From positions 1-64,000 of the forward strand of contig NZ_SCHN01000011.1 in assembly GCF_004120195.1 (NCBI RefSeq): a DNA stretch of 64,000 bases, in the 5' to 3' direction. Numbering within the stretch: position 1 is the stretch's first letter; every line of letters starts with the position of its first letter. Shown here one piece after another: positions 26,582-35,438 of the stretch. The notes below the pieces were generated by a model that made no database searches, had not been told where the DNA came from, and saw only the letters and a program-made list of their open reading frames with translations. Position numbers and translations under genes: made by a program. The DNA is from Enterovibrio baiacu. GTDB taxonomy: Bacteria > Pseudomonadota > Gammaproteobacteria > Enterobacterales > Vibrionaceae.

Positions 26582-27613
26582 TTATGTTCTTAACAATTGA
26601 TGTCCGCGTGCCAGCATGAAATTAGAGAGATCGGGAAATGTCGACATGGCGTCGGCACAGGTGTCCCCCGTGACATTGATGGCTGCGTTAGCCGCGCCCA
26701 TGGCGACGGCATCACTCAAGGAAAATTGGTTAAGCAAGCCAAACAGCAGGGCGGCGGCAAAGGCATCGCCTGCGCCATAAGGCTTGCGCGCTTCAACACG
26801 AAAAATGGGTTGCGACAAGTGGGCGAGGTCGCCGTTGCTGTCGAGACCAAACACGTCGCAGCCTTCCGATCCTGCTTTCACCACAACGATCTCTGTGCCG
26901 CCACTGAGTAACTCCGAGGCTGCGTTAATGTGGCTGTCCGAGACATCATGAGGCACACCCATGACGTCAAATTCTTCCTTGTTGCCAATCACGATGTCGC
27001 TGAACGACGCGGCAAGTTTGTAGAAATGCGGTGGATCTTCGGGTGAAGCCCAAGAGTAAGGGCGATAGTCGAGATCGAGAACCACCTGCGTGCCATTGAG
27101 CTGCGCGGTTTGCATGGCCGCCAACGTAGCTTCACGTGACGGGCTAACGGACAAGGCTGTACCGGACACGAACAAGCACCGCGCTGAGGCGAGGTATTTC
27201 GTGCTGATGTCTTCTGGCGACAACGCGAGATCTGCGGCGTTATTTCGGTAAATCACCACTTCAGGTTCAGGGCGAAGTTCTGCCACTGCGAGGCTGGTTC
27301 GATATTCGCCTCTGAGGGTTTTTACCCCCGCTAAATCGATGCCTTTGTTTACCATGTACTGGCGAACAAAATTACCGAGCGCATCGTCAGAGAGGCAACC
27401 AATGAAACCTGCTTTCGCCCCCAAGGTTGCGAGACCAATGGCCACGTTCCCAGGTGAACCGCCGACACTTTTCTTAAAGCTCACTTCTTGCGCAAAATTC
27501 GCACCGTCAGTGTTGCCATAGAAATCGACCCCCGCGCGCCCCAAGCAAATGACATCAATGGGGCGTTCGGCATTTTGCTCATAGCCTGAAAGTTGAATCA
27601 TGCTTTTAGTCAT
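26582..27613 (-). CDS. iolC: 5-dehydro-2-deoxygluconokinase
   Basis: A 343-residue PfkB/ribokinase-family kinase. It has the opening DVICLGRAGVDFYG, the di-Gly motif SVGGSPGNVAIGLA, and the C-terminal catalytic signature KPYGAGDAFAAALLFGL with the GAGD anion hole and Asp base. It phosphorylates 2-deoxy-5-keto-gluconate. The ATG start overlaps the end of the upstream oxidoreductase gene by eight bases, which suggests translational coupling. Fifteen more in-frame codons upstream lie inside that gene and are unlikely to be used. Confidence 0.93.
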   Translation of the reverse strand: MTKSMIQLSGYEQNAERPIDVICLGRAGVDFYGNTDGANFAQEVSFKKSVGGSPGNVAIGLATLGAKAGFIGCLSDDALGNFVRQYMVNKGIDLAGVKTLRGEYRTSLAVAELRPEPEVVIYRNNAADLALSPEDISTKYLASARCLFVSGTALSVSPSREATLAAMQTAQLNGTQVVLDLDYRPYSWASPEDPPHFYKLAASFSDIVIGNKEEFDVMGVPHDVSDSHINAASELLSGGTEIVVVKAGSEGCDVFGLDSNGDLAHLSQPIFRVEARKPYGAGDAFAAALLFGLLNQFSLSDAVAMGAANAAINVTGDTCADAMSTFPDLSNFMLARGHQLLRT

Positions 27614-28781
27614 AATCCACCCAGACTGCACCTTGGTCTGCTGAACGCACACAGGCATTCACCATTTTCACACCATCAATGCCACCTTCGATGTTCGGGT
27701 ACCAATGGTTTTCGAGAAACGCTGTGTCACCGCGTTCGAACGCGTCGATAGCCAATGCGTAGCGATGGTAGATATTTGCCCATGATTCGAAGAAGCCCTC
27801 AGCGTGACCGCCTCCTTGACGATTGGCAGACACGCCAGGGTCATCATTGTGAAGATACGGCATGCCGCGTTCTAGAATACGCACTGGCTCGCCTTGCACT
27901 TCATAGCGAAGCTGGTTCGGATATTCATCCCACCACTCGAGGCTGGCTTTTTCGCCAACAATGCGGATTTTCTGCTGGTGCATCGATCCACTGTTGATGG
28001 CGCTTGCCCACAATGTGCCGACCGCGCCACCTTCAAAGTTGAAAACCACATGCGCGTTGTCTTCAAGTGGCGCACGGGATTCGATGAAGCTTTGACGCGA
28101 ACACATCAACGACTTCACTTTGAGGCCTGTGATCAAACCCGCCATGTAGAAAGGGTGGGTGCCACAATCGCCGATGATAAAACTTGGGCCAGACACTTCA
28201 GGGTTCATGCGCCATTTCGCGCCGGGGTTGTCTTTTTCCACTTCTGTGTTGTGGAAACCGTGCGCAAAGCTCATTTGAATGACGCGTACTGCGCCGATGT
28301 CACCACGTTGCACCATTTCTCTGGCTTGGTGCACCATCTGAAAACCGCAGTAGCCATACATCACGGCGAGCATTTTGTTTTGTTTTTCAGCCAAGGCTTT
28401 TAGTTCAAGGGCTTCTTCGACATGCACAGTCACAGGCTTTTCACACACCACATGCAAACCCGCTTCTAGCGCCGCCTTGGCGATTTCCGCGTGGGTAGAG
28501 TTTGGTGTCGCGATAGAGACCGCCTGAATGCCGTCTTCACGTTTGGCTTCTTCCGCAAACATGGTTTTGTAATCGGGGTAGCAACGGTCGGCGGCTAGCC
28601 CCAAATTCATACCAAATTCCTTGCCACGCTCCGCGTTAAGGTCCAGTGCGCCAGCCACAAAACTGAACAATCTATCGCGCTGTGCTGCGGCGCGGTGTGA
28701 GTAGCCAATTTCACTGCCACGGCCGCCGCCGACCATGCCCCAACGAATCGGGGACTCAAAGTGCATTTCTTCATTGAACAT
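27606..28781 (-). CDS. Gfo/Idh/MocA-family oxidoreductase (inositol operon, second gene)
   Basis: A 391-residue dehydrogenase. Its Rossmann motif is GMVGGGRGSEIGYSHR (about 14-29), the EKP motif is in HVVCEKPVTV, and the catalytic-region segment is IIGDCGTHPFYMAGL. It is paralogous to the last gene of the same operon: both share YGYxGxxMVxQAREMV and WHM/WRM-type segments. In this operon it probably oxidises an inositol isomer or interconverts inososes; scyllo- or D-chiro-inositol are candidates from known IolW/IolX-type enzymes. It is 38 bases from iolD, with AGGAG before the start. Confidence 0.88.
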   Translation of the reverse strand: MFNEEMHFESPIRWGMVGGGRGSEIGYSHRAAAQRDRLFSFVAGALDLNAERGKEFGMNLGLAADRCYPDYKTMFAEEAKREDGIQAVSIATPNSTHAEIAKAALEAGLHVVCEKPVTVHVEEALELKALAEKQNKMLAVMYGYCGFQMVHQAREMVQRGDIGAVRVIQMSFAHGFHNTEVEKDNPGAKWRMNPEVSGPSFIIGDCGTHPFYMAGLITGLKVKSLMCSRQSFIESRAPLEDNAHVVFNFEGGAVGTLWASAINSGSMHQQKIRIVGEKASLEWWDEYPNQLRYEVQGEPVRILERGMPYLHNDDPGVSANRQGGGHAEGFFESWANIYHRYALAIDAFERGDTAFLENHWYPNIEGGIDGVKMVNACVRSADQGAVWVDYD

Positions 28782-28819
28782 AGTGCGCTTCTCCTGAAAT
28801 CTAATCCGTTAGGTCAACA

Positions 28820-30673
28820 TTACACGCCACGGCGTTGATGTTTACGGCCTTCTTCCCATTGGTCACGGGCGTTGGCAATGCTCTCGTTATCAGTCACTTC
28901 TGACAAACCCACTTCCCACCATGCATCACAGGAAGACCACTTGGTGTCATCAATATCCGTGACAATGACGTAGGTTTTGTCCGAGGCTTTCGCGCGTTTG
29001 AATGCAGCCTCAAAATCACTGAGATGTTCCACTTTTTCTGCGTTGGCGCCTAAGCCGCGGGCGTGGCTGACGAAATCGACGCGCGGTAAGTCGTAATCGC
29101 GTTCCGTGGTGCAATCCTCGAGTTGGTTATTGAATGCAGTGTTACCTGTGTTGGTTTGAAGTTTGCGGATCACGGCAAAACCGCCGTTATCACACACCAA
29201 CACGATCATTTTGTGGCCGGTCAGCACAGAGCTGTATATGTCGGAGTTCATCATTAGGTAGGAACCATCACCGACTAACACGATGGATTCGTGGTCTGGT
29301 CGTGCAATTTTATTGCCCCAGCCCGCCGCGATTTCATACCCCATGCACGAGAAACCAAATTCGACATCCAGCGAGTACGGGTAGGTCGCTTGCCAATTCA
29401 TATTGAGCTCAGCAGGCAGGCCACCAGCCGCGGTGATAACGCGGTCTCCTTCGTTCACAAGGCTGTTCACCTTGCCAATGATTTGGGCGTAAGAAGGAAG
29501 TGCCGTGTCGGTGGCTGCGGTGCGTTGTTCAACTACGCCGCGCCATTCGGCAGTTTCTGTCGCGGCTTTATCGACCCAATGACTCTGCGCTTGCCAGTTA
29601 CCTAATCGATCACTGAGTGGCGCGATAGCCGCCTTCGCATCAGAGATGATGGATTGCGCCATGTGTTTCGTGGCATCAAAACGGCCTGCATTGATGCTGA
29701 TGAGCTTCATGTCAGGGTCACGGAAGACGGTCCAAGAGCCTGTTGTGAAATCTTGAAGGCGCGTACCAATGGCAATCACCACGTCAGCGTCTTCACACAT
29801 GTGATTGGCACTGTTCGAGCCCGTCGTGCCAATAGGGCCACAGTTCAGCGGGTGATCAGCACTCAGCAGGGTACGTCCTGCAATGGTTTCCACGACGGGT
29901 ATCTGGTGTTTCTCAGCAAACTGAATCAAAGCATTGCGTGCGCCGGAATAAGCCACGCCACCACCGGCAATGATCAAAGGGCGTTTGGCTTGCTTGATGG
30001 CCTCTGCGGCTAAATCCAGTTCGATTGGCTCGGGTTGTGGGCGGCGAATACGATGCACTTTTGGTGCGAAAAAGCTTTCTGGGAAATCCCACGCTTGGCC
30101 TTGCACATCTTGAGGCAGAGCAATCATTGCAGGGCCGCAATCCGCAGGATCGAGCATGGTCGCAATGGCTTGCGGCAGCGCCACGGTGAGCTGTGACGGC
30201 GCATTGATGCGATCCCAGAAGCGCGTAACGGTTTTAAACGCATCATTCACGGTGAGGGATGGGTTAGAAAAATGCTCAGTCTGTTGCAGCACTGGGTCTG
30301 GCAAACGTGATTGGAAAGTGTCACCAGCCAGCAACAAAAGAGGCAATCGGTTGGTGTGTGCAACGCCTGCTGCCGTGATCATATTGGTCGCGCCAGGGCC
30401 AACAGAGGAGGTGGCGATACCGATGCGACGGCGTTGATTTGCGCGGGCGTAAGCCACCGCAGCTAGTGCCATGGATTGCTCATTTTGTCCGCGCCATGTT
30501 GGGAAAACGGATTGGTTTTCAAACAGCTGTTGCCCCAAGCAGGTGACGTTACCGTGGCCAAATATGGCAAACGCACACCCGAATAAAGGTTCTATTTTTC
30601 CATCAATTTCAATCTGTTGTGCCGCTAAGTAACGCACAAGAGCCTGTGCGGTAGTGAGTCTAATTGTTGTCAT
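28820..30673 (-). CDS. iolD: 3D-(3,5/4)-trihydroxycyclohexane-1,2-dione hydrolase
   Basis: A thiamine-diphosphate enzyme of 617 residues that opens the inositol ring product to 5-deoxy-glucuronate. Evidence: an N-terminal Pyr domain (ACxxFGHGNVTCLG..., GRNEQSM, SVGPGATNMITAAG), a central Rossmann domain (RPLIIAGGGVAYSG), and a C-terminal PP domain with the ThDP/Mg motif VGDGSYLMMNSDIYSS at about 450. The length matches IolD. It is the first gene of the leftward operon, transcribed from a promoter overlapped by a LacI-type palindrome at 30721-30736. AGGAG lies nine bases before the start. Confidence 0.95.
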   Translation of the reverse strand: MTTIRLTTAQALVRYLAAQQIEIDGKIEPLFGCAFAIFGHGNVTCLGQQLFENQSVFPTWRGQNEQSMALAAVAYARANQRRRIGIATSSVGPGATNMITAAGVAHTNRLPLLLLAGDTFQSRLPDPVLQQTEHFSNPSLTVNDAFKTVTRFWDRINAPSQLTVALPQAIATMLDPADCGPAMIALPQDVQGQAWDFPESFFAPKVHRIRRPQPEPIELDLAAEAIKQAKRPLIIAGGGVAYSGARNALIQFAEKHQIPVVETIAGRTLLSADHPLNCGPIGTTGSNSANHMCEDADVVIAIGTRLQDFTTGSWTVFRDPDMKLISINAGRFDATKHMAQSIISDAKAAIAPLSDRLGNWQAQSHWVDKAATETAEWRGVVEQRTAATDTALPSYAQIIGKVNSLVNEGDRVITAAGGLPAELNMNWQATYPYSLDVEFGFSCMGYEIAAGWGNKIARPDHESIVLVGDGSYLMMNSDIYSSVLTGHKMIVLVCDNGGFAVIRKLQTNTGNTAFNNQLEDCTTERDYDLPRVDFVSHARGLGANAEKVEHLSDFEAAFKRAKASDKTYVIVTDIDDTKWSSCDAWWEVGLSEVTDNESIANARDQWEEGRKHQRRGV

Positions 30674-30706
30674 CCTTGGAATCTCCTAACGTTCCCTTCT
30701 GATGAA

Positions 30707-30736
30707 ATAGTAGTCATTATTTGAAAATGTTTTCAA
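30707..30736 (-). promoter_or_regulatory. Predicted iolD promoter
   Basis: On the minus strand TTGAAA (30736-30731), 18 bases, then TACTAT (30712-30707), about 35 bases before the iolD start. The -35 box lies inside the palindromic operator, so a bound repressor would block polymerase. Confidence 0.6.
30721..30736. promoter_or_regulatory. LacI-family operator of the inositol operon
   Basis: TTGAAAATGTTTTCAA, a palindrome with two central bases. The same 16 bases occur once more in the window, at 51865-51880, in front of the second inositol locus. The likely binder is the LacI-family protein encoded at 35439. Confidence 0.75.
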
Positions 30737-30829
30737 AACTAAAAAAGCTAAAAATCGGATATAGCGCCCAATTTTCATTCTAGAAGGGTATCCGTCCGAA
30801 CATTCCTCAGTTGTGAGACGCCGATTACG

Positions 30830-30858
30830 TTGACAAAGTGAAATCATTACCATAATTG
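30830..30858 (+). promoter_or_regulatory. Candidate promoter for the rightward inositol genes
   Basis: A perfect -35 TTGACA at 30830-30835 with an imperfect -10 near 30851-30858 (CATAAT/TAATTG). The leader to the first gene would be about 160 bases and includes the hairpin at 30978-30998. Confidence 0.4.
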
Positions 30859-30977
30859 TTTAAAAGATGTTAACGAGACTTTAAACGTTTTGTGTTGGCG
30901 AAGGCGTTCAGGTTTACAGGGAAGAAGGCTTGAACGGACGATCTGACGAAAAGTTTAAAACAGATACGCCCTCACTC

Positions 30978-30998
30978 TTACCAACGATGCGTTGGTAA
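30978..30998 (+). repeat. Perfect hairpin just upstream of the rightward inositol gene's RBS
   Basis: TTACCAACG-ATG-CGTTGGTAA, nine-base perfect arms, ending seven bases before the AAGGAGG. It could be an operator or an mRNA structure near the ribosome-binding site. Confidence 0.6.
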
Positions 30999-31019
30999 AC
31001 ACGCAAAGGAGGCAACGGA

Positions 31020-31913
31020 TTGGAACTTAAAATTGCTAATGCACCCTGCTCTTGGGGAATTGAATTTGCAGACAACCCTGCAAACCCAACATGGCAAACA
31101 GTGCTCGATGAAATTTCTGGTGCAGGTTACGGCGCAACAGAGCTAGGTCCATTGGGTTACCTACCCACTGAACCCAGCACATTACAAAGTGCGCTTGCTT
31201 CTCGAGATCTCGGCTTAGTGGCTGGCACTTTGTTTGTACATCTTCACAAGCCCGAAGCGCGTGATGGTATTTACGAAACGACGCACAAGACCTGCGACAT
31301 TTTGAAGCAGCAAGGCGCGTCTTACCTTGTTGTTATCGACCACGTGTCATCACCTCGCACCGATCAAGCCGGTCAAGTGGATACCGCAACGCGCCTAACG
31401 GACGAGCAGTGGGATGCCATGATGGAAACCCTGCGGGGTGTCGGGGAAATTTGTGCTGAATATGGCATCACACCGACCTTGCACGCCCATGCGGGTACTT
31501 ACATCGAGTATCGCGATGAGCTTGATAAAGCGATGCGAGACCTTCCACCTGAGTTGATGTCGTTGTGCGTTGACACTGGTCATTGTGTTTACGCGGGCAT
31601 GGATCCTTGTGATGTGCTGCGTACCTACAAAGACCGCGTTAAATACCTTCATTTCAAAGACATCAATGCCGAGGTACATGCGCAATCTATTGCGAAAGAT
31701 ACGGATTTTTACACTGCGATTGGCAACAACATTTTTTGTCCGCTAGGGCAAGGGTGTGTGGATTTCGATGCGGTGCGTCAAACGCTGCATGAGATTGATT
31801 TCAAAGGCTGGGTCACAGTTGAGCAAGACACAGACCCGGCGGCGAAAAGCGATGCCAAAACCGACGCTGAGAAAAGCCGTGCCTTTATCGAAAAGGCGGT
31901 GTTAGCAAGTTAA
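31020..31913 (+). CDS. Sugar-phosphate isomerase/epimerase family; probable inosose dehydratase or isomerase
   Basis: A 297-residue TIM-barrel of the xylose-isomerase-like (AP endonuclease 2) family. It starts at TTG, with AAGGAGG seven bases upstream. Features seen: the N-terminal NAPCSWGIEF, then TLHAHAGTYIE, SLCVDTGHCVYAGMDP and YLHFKDIN carrying the metal-binding His, Glu and Asp residues, and TVEQDTD at the end. The opening resembles MocC/IolE-type proteins that dehydrate 2-keto-myo-inositol to the IolD substrate. No other candidate for that step lies in the window, so IolE function is likely but not proven. IolH or IolI activity is the alternative. Confidence 0.8.
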   Translation: MELKIANAPCSWGIEFADNPANPTWQTVLDEISGAGYGATELGPLGYLPTEPSTLQSALASRDLGLVAGTLFVHLHKPEARDGIYETTHKTCDILKQQGASYLVVIDHVSSPRTDQAGQVDTATRLTDEQWDAMMETLRGVGEICAEYGITPTLHAHAGTYIEYRDELDKAMRDLPPELMSLCVDTGHCVYAGMDPCDVLRTYKDRVKYLHFKDINAEVHAQSIAKDTDFYTAIGNNIFCPLGQGCVDFDAVRQTLHEIDFKGWVTVEQDTDPAAKSDAKTDAEKSRAFIEKAVLAS

Positions 31914-31923
31914 TTGACAGTAG

Positions 31924-31999
31924 GTTGTGCGCGAAAGGTTTCTGCGCACAACTGCTGCTCGTGTTCGACAATATTGGGAGCAGGGCAATGAATTGCCCT
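31924..31999 (+). repeat. Two hairpins between the isomerase and permease genes
   Basis: GTTGTGCGC (31924-31932) pairs with GCGCACAAC (31944-31952), and AGGGCAAT (31982-31989) with ATTGCCCT (31992-31999). Neither is followed by a strong U tract. They may stabilise mRNA ends or adjust expression of the transporter relative to the enzyme. Confidence 0.55.
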
Positions 32000-32019
32000 A
32001 AAAAGGATTGGAGGCAAGT

Positions 32020-33156
32020 ATGTCGGTAAAAGAAGCCGCATCAGAAACGGAGGCTCAACCAACAGGTGGAGCAAATGATGAGCGAGTTCGTAAGGTTTCC
32101 TTTGTAAGCGGTTTGTTATCTCGCCCTGAGTTGGGGTCAGTATCAGGCGCGATTTTAGTTTTCGTGTTCTTCGCACTGGTTGCGTGGGATTCAGGCATGT
32201 TCAATGCCGACGGCATCATGAACTGGACTACGGTATCAGCACAACTTGGCATTATCGCCGTGGGTGCGTGTTTGTTGATGATTGCCGGTGAGTTTGACCT
32301 TTCCATCGGTTCGATGATTGGTTTTGCGGGCATGATGATAGCAATCCCTGCGGTGTATTGGGGTTGGCCTGCATGGGCTGCCATCCTATTTGCGTTCGCT
32401 GGGGCAATGGCCGTGGGCTTTTTGAATGGCTATATCGTGGTGAAGACGGGGCTTCCTTCCTTTATCGTTTCACTCGCTTTCCTCTTTATTCTTCGCGGTT
32501 TGACCATTGCACTGTCAATCATGCTGACCAACAAAACCATCCTTTCAGGTGTGGGTGATGTGGCAGAAGGTGATTGGTTGGCCTCCATGTTTGGGGGTGA
32601 AATCGGGACAGGGCTGTTCAGTTGGCTCGGCAGCATTGGTTGGATTGAAACCTATTCTGATGGCACACCCGTCGTGACAGGCATTCCAATGGTGGTTGTG
32701 TGGTGGTTCTTGCTTACTGCTGTGTGTTCGTTTGTGCTGCTACGTACCCGTTTCGGTAACTGGATTTTCGCGTCAGGCGGCGATGCTAACGCAGCAAAAA
32801 ATGTGGGTGTACCAACAGATCGCGTGAAAATCATGCTGTTCATGTTCACCGCATTTTGCGCCACGGTTTTTGCAGCCTGTCAGGTGTTCGAATTTGGTTC
32901 AGCAGCGGCAGATAGGGGCTTGTTGAAAGAGTTTGAGGCCATCATTGCCGCGGTAATCGGCGGGGCATTGCTCACGGGTGGCTATGGCTCAGTGATTGGT
33001 GCTTTCTTCGGTGCACTGATTTTCGGTGTGGTGCAGATGGGTATCTTCTTTACGGGTGTGGATTCAGATTGGTTCCGCGTTTTCCTCGGCGTGATGCTTT
33101 TGATTGCGGTGTTGTTCAACAACTTCATTCGCAAGAAAGTAACGAGCGCGCGATAG
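32020..33156 (+). CDS. Sugar ABC importer, permease subunit (inositol-type)
   Basis: A 378-residue inner-membrane permease of the RbsC/BPD_transp_2 family. The start at 32020 has GGAGG upstream; an in-frame TTG four codons earlier lacks one. A 40-residue polar N-terminus is followed by about nine or ten helices. Family motifs are GEFDLSIGSM, LNGYIVVKTGLPSFIVSLA (the EAA-like coupling region is further on) and RTRFGNWIFASGGDANAAKNVGV. It belongs with the ATPase and binding-protein genes that follow. The substrate is inferred from the flanking catabolic genes. Confidence 0.9.
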   Translation: MSVKEAASETEAQPTGGANDERVRKVSFVSGLLSRPELGSVSGAILVFVFFALVAWDSGMFNADGIMNWTTVSAQLGIIAVGACLLMIAGEFDLSIGSMIGFAGMMIAIPAVYWGWPAWAAILFAFAGAMAVGFLNGYIVVKTGLPSFIVSLAFLFILRGLTIALSIMLTNKTILSGVGDVAEGDWLASMFGGEIGTGLFSWLGSIGWIETYSDGTPVVTGIPMVVVWWFLLTAVCSFVLLRTRFGNWIFASGGDANAAKNVGVPTDRVKIMLFMFTAFCATVFAACQVFEFGSAAADRGLLKEFEAIIAAVIGGALLTGGYGSVIGAFFGALIFGVVQMGIFFTGVDSDWFRVFLGVMLLIAVLFNNFIRKKVTSAR

Positions 33157-33211
33157 CAGGGTGTGAATACATCTTACTGTTGACATGAAAACGGATTTTA
33201 GGAGAAACACA

Positions 33212-34015
33212 ATGTCTGAATACATCCTCGAATTGAAAAAAGTCAGTCGCTATTTTGGCTCTGTTATCGCGCTAAAAGACATCGATATGGAAGTCAAAAT
33301 GGGCGAAGTGCATTGCTTGCTTGGCGACAACGGGGCAGGTAAATCAACCTTGATAAAAACCTTGGCCGGTGTGCATACGCCGTCTGAAGGTGAGTTCTTG
33401 ATGGACGGTAAACCGGTGACGTTTAAATCACCCCGTGATGCGCTCGATGCGGGTATTGCAACGGTTTATCAAGATTTGGCGCTCGTGCCTTTAATGAGTG
33501 TGACACGTAATTTTTTCATGGGACGAGAGCTGACCAAGCGCGTTGGGCCTTTTGAAGTGTTTGATACAGCACGTGCCAATGAAATCGCGAAAGCGGGCAT
33601 GAAAGACATGGGCATTGATGTGCGAGACCCAGAGCACCCCATCGGCACCATGTCAGGCGGTGAACGCCAATGTTTGGCAATCGCCCGTGCGATTCACTTC
33701 GGCGCAAAAGTGCTGATTTTGGATGAACCAACCGCCGCGCTCGGTGTGAAGCAATCCGCCAACGTATTGAAGGTGATTGCAAGGGCTCGTGGTAAAGGGC
33801 TCGCGGTTATTTTGATCACGCACAATGTTCACCATGCTTTCCCCATTGCCGACCGCTTTACCCTGTTAAACCGTGGTAAGAGCTTGGGTACATGGTTGAA
33901 GAAAGACGTCACCCGCGAGCAAATTCTAGAAATGATGTCCGGCGGACAGGAGCTAGAAACACTCGAAGCAGAATTAGCAGAATTCGAACGCGCAGACACT
34001 GCCGAGGCGAATTAA
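33212..34015 (+). CDS. Sugar ABC importer, ATP-binding subunit
   Basis: A 267-residue ATPase with Walker [10 protein letters not shown] (about 38-46), Q-loop VYQDLALVP, signature MSGGERQ, Walker B VLILDEP, and the H-loop His in LITHNVHH. The start [10 protein letters not shown] has AGGAG eight bases upstream; nine more codons upstream are unlikely. It contains one nucleotide-binding domain. RbsA/MglA-type sugar ATPases usually carry two fused domains of about 500 residues, so this belongs to the single-domain FrcA-like group and must act as a homodimer. Confidence 0.92.
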   Translation: MSEYILELKKVSRYFGSVIALKDIDMEVKMGEVHCLLGDNGAGKSTLIKTLAGVHTPSEGEFLMDGKPVTFKSPRDALDAGIATVYQDLALVPLMSVTRNFFMGRELTKRVGPFEVFDTARANEIAKAGMKDMGIDVRDPEHPIGTMSGGERQCLAIARAIHFGAKVLILDEPTAALGVKQSANVLKVIARARGKGLAVILITHNVHHAFPIADRFTLLNRGKSLGTWLKKDVTREQILEMMSGGQELETLEAELAEFERADTAEAN

Positions 34016-34146
34016 GCTTTTAACAGAGCAATAAATGAGTAAGAAAAGGGCAGCGATGTTGCCCGACCAAAACGCCGTGGCTAAGTGGACAAAAGGAAAG
34101 ACCCGTTCCTTAGCCATGACACAATAAGTAGATTGGAGAACACTGG

Positions 34147-35115
34147 ATGAATACCCTACTTAGATCTGTAGCAAAGAGAGCATCGGTACTTGTTTTGGCC
34201 TTGGCTGCCAGCATGGGTGCAATGCTTCCGAGCACCGCATTTGCAGAAGGCGAGCGTTTCGTACTTATCAGCCATGCGCCTGATTCAGACTCATGGTGGA
34301 ACACCATTAAAACCGCGATTAACCAAGCGGGTGAGCAGTTAGATGTAAAAGTGGAATACCGTAACCCACCTTCAGGTGACCTGGCGGATATGGCACGTAT
34401 CATCGAGCAAGCTGTGGCATCGAACCCTCAGGGGATCATTACCACTATCGCGGATTATGAAGTGTTGAAAGGTCCACTTGAGAAAGCGCGTAAGAAAGGC
34501 ATTCCAATTGTTACCATGAATTCTGGTACGCATCAGCAAAGTGAAGACCTGGGGGCTATCCTCCACGTGGGTCAACCAGAATATGATGCGGGCTTTGGTG
34601 CGGGTAAACGTGCGAAGAAAGACGGCGTTACCTCTTTTGTGTGTGTAAACCACTACATCACAAACCCTGCTTCTGTAGAGCGTTGTCAAGGTTTCGCGGA
34701 TGCGCTGGGTGTTGAGTTGGGCAGCCAAATGATCGATGTTGGTCAGGATCCAACGGGCATCGAGAAGAAAGTATCGGCTTACCTTCGTTCAAACCCAGAC
34801 ACGGGTGCGGTACTTACACTTGGCCCAACGTCTGCACACCCAACGCTGCGTGCGCTTGAGAAAACACGCAAGCTAGGTGACATCTACTTCGGTACGTTTG
34901 ACCTGAGCGGCGAAATCGCGCAAGCAATCAAAGATGGCAACATCCAATGGGGTATTGATCAACAGCCATTCTTGCAAGGTTATGTGCCAGTGATGGTACT
35001 TACATTGTACAACCGCTATGGCATTGCACCTTCAAACAACATCAACTCAGGCCCAGGCTTTGTGACAAAAGCCAACGTCGGACTGGTTGAAGAATTGGCG
35101 GGCGAGTACCGTTAA
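34147..35115 (+). CDS. Sugar ABC importer, periplasmic binding protein
   Basis: A 322-residue protein with a Sec signal peptide cleaved after about residue 35 (STAFA|EGERF). The mature part is a type I periplasmic-binding fold: FVLISHAPDSDSWWNTIKTAINQAG, GIITTIADYEVLKGPLEKARKKGIPIVTMNSG and FGTFDLSGEIAQAIKDGNIQWGIDQQPFLQGYVPV. These are typical of ribose/inositol-type binding proteins (Peripla_BP_4). It follows the permease and ATPase genes and completes the importer. Its context predicts myo-inositol or a derivative as ligand. Confidence 0.92.
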   Translation: MNTLLRSVAKRASVLVLALAASMGAMLPSTAFAEGERFVLISHAPDSDSWWNTIKTAINQAGEQLDVKVEYRNPPSGDLADMARIIEQAVASNPQGIITTIADYEVLKGPLEKARKKGIPIVTMNSGTHQQSEDLGAILHVGQPEYDAGFGAGKRAKKDGVTSFVCVNHYITNPASVERCQGFADALGVELGSQMIDVGQDPTGIEKKVSAYLRSNPDTGAVLTLGPTSAHPTLRALEKTRKLGDIYFGTFDLSGEIAQAIKDGNIQWGIDQQPFLQGYVPVMVLTLYNRYGIAPSNNINSGPGFVTKANVGLVEELAGEYR

Positions 35116-35136
35116 TGTGAATAACGAGTGAAAGGC

Positions 35137-35270
35137 ACGGTCGGTTGTCGTTTTCTGATAAGCGACCGTCTCTTATCTCGGTATACTTGTTTGAACCCAC
35201 AGCAAAGGAAGCGTGTTTTCCTGTTTCCTTTGTTGTATCCCTTGCTGTTATTGGAGCCTTTGAATAACAG
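35137..35270 (+). repeat. Series of three hairpins after the ABC importer genes
   Basis: ACGGTCG/CGACCGT (35138-35144 with 35163-35169), CAAAGGAA/TTCCTTTG (35203-35210 with 35225-35232) and CTGTTATT/AATAACAG (35245-35252 with 35263-35270). They lie between the binding-protein gene and the regulator gene and probably act together in termination or mRNA end protection. Confidence 0.5.
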
Positions 35271-35339
35271 GAATTGCTCAAATACATGTCACAAATAACA
35301 ACTTAACTCGGGGATTGACGCCCTCTGACAGTATCTAGC

Positions 35340-35353
35340 TGAAATCAATTTCA
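35340..35353. promoter_or_regulatory. Palindrome upstream of the regulator gene; possible autoregulatory site
   Basis: TGAAAT-CA-ATTTCA, about 85 bases before the LacI-family gene. It has the same general A/T-rich architecture as the inositol operators but a different core. The 323-bp gap holds this, the upstream hairpins and a TTTCGAAA at 35410-35417. Confidence 0.35.
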
Positions 35354-35438
35354 TTATCATTGCCTGAATACTGTAAGGCGCAGTGTACACAGGTGAAATG
35401 GAATATCGTTTTCGAAAGGAATATCGGCAGGAAGGTAT

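Noticed and set aside
34078-34116. TGGCTAAG/CTTAGCCA stem between the ABC ATPase and binding-protein genes as a terminator
   Set aside because: No U tract and a large loop within a continuous operon. At most it adjusts relative expression, which the sequence alone cannot show.
35410-35417. TTTCGAAA palindrome as a further inositol operator
   Set aside because: Eight bases only, a different centre from the two matching operators, and likely by chance in A/T-rich DNA.
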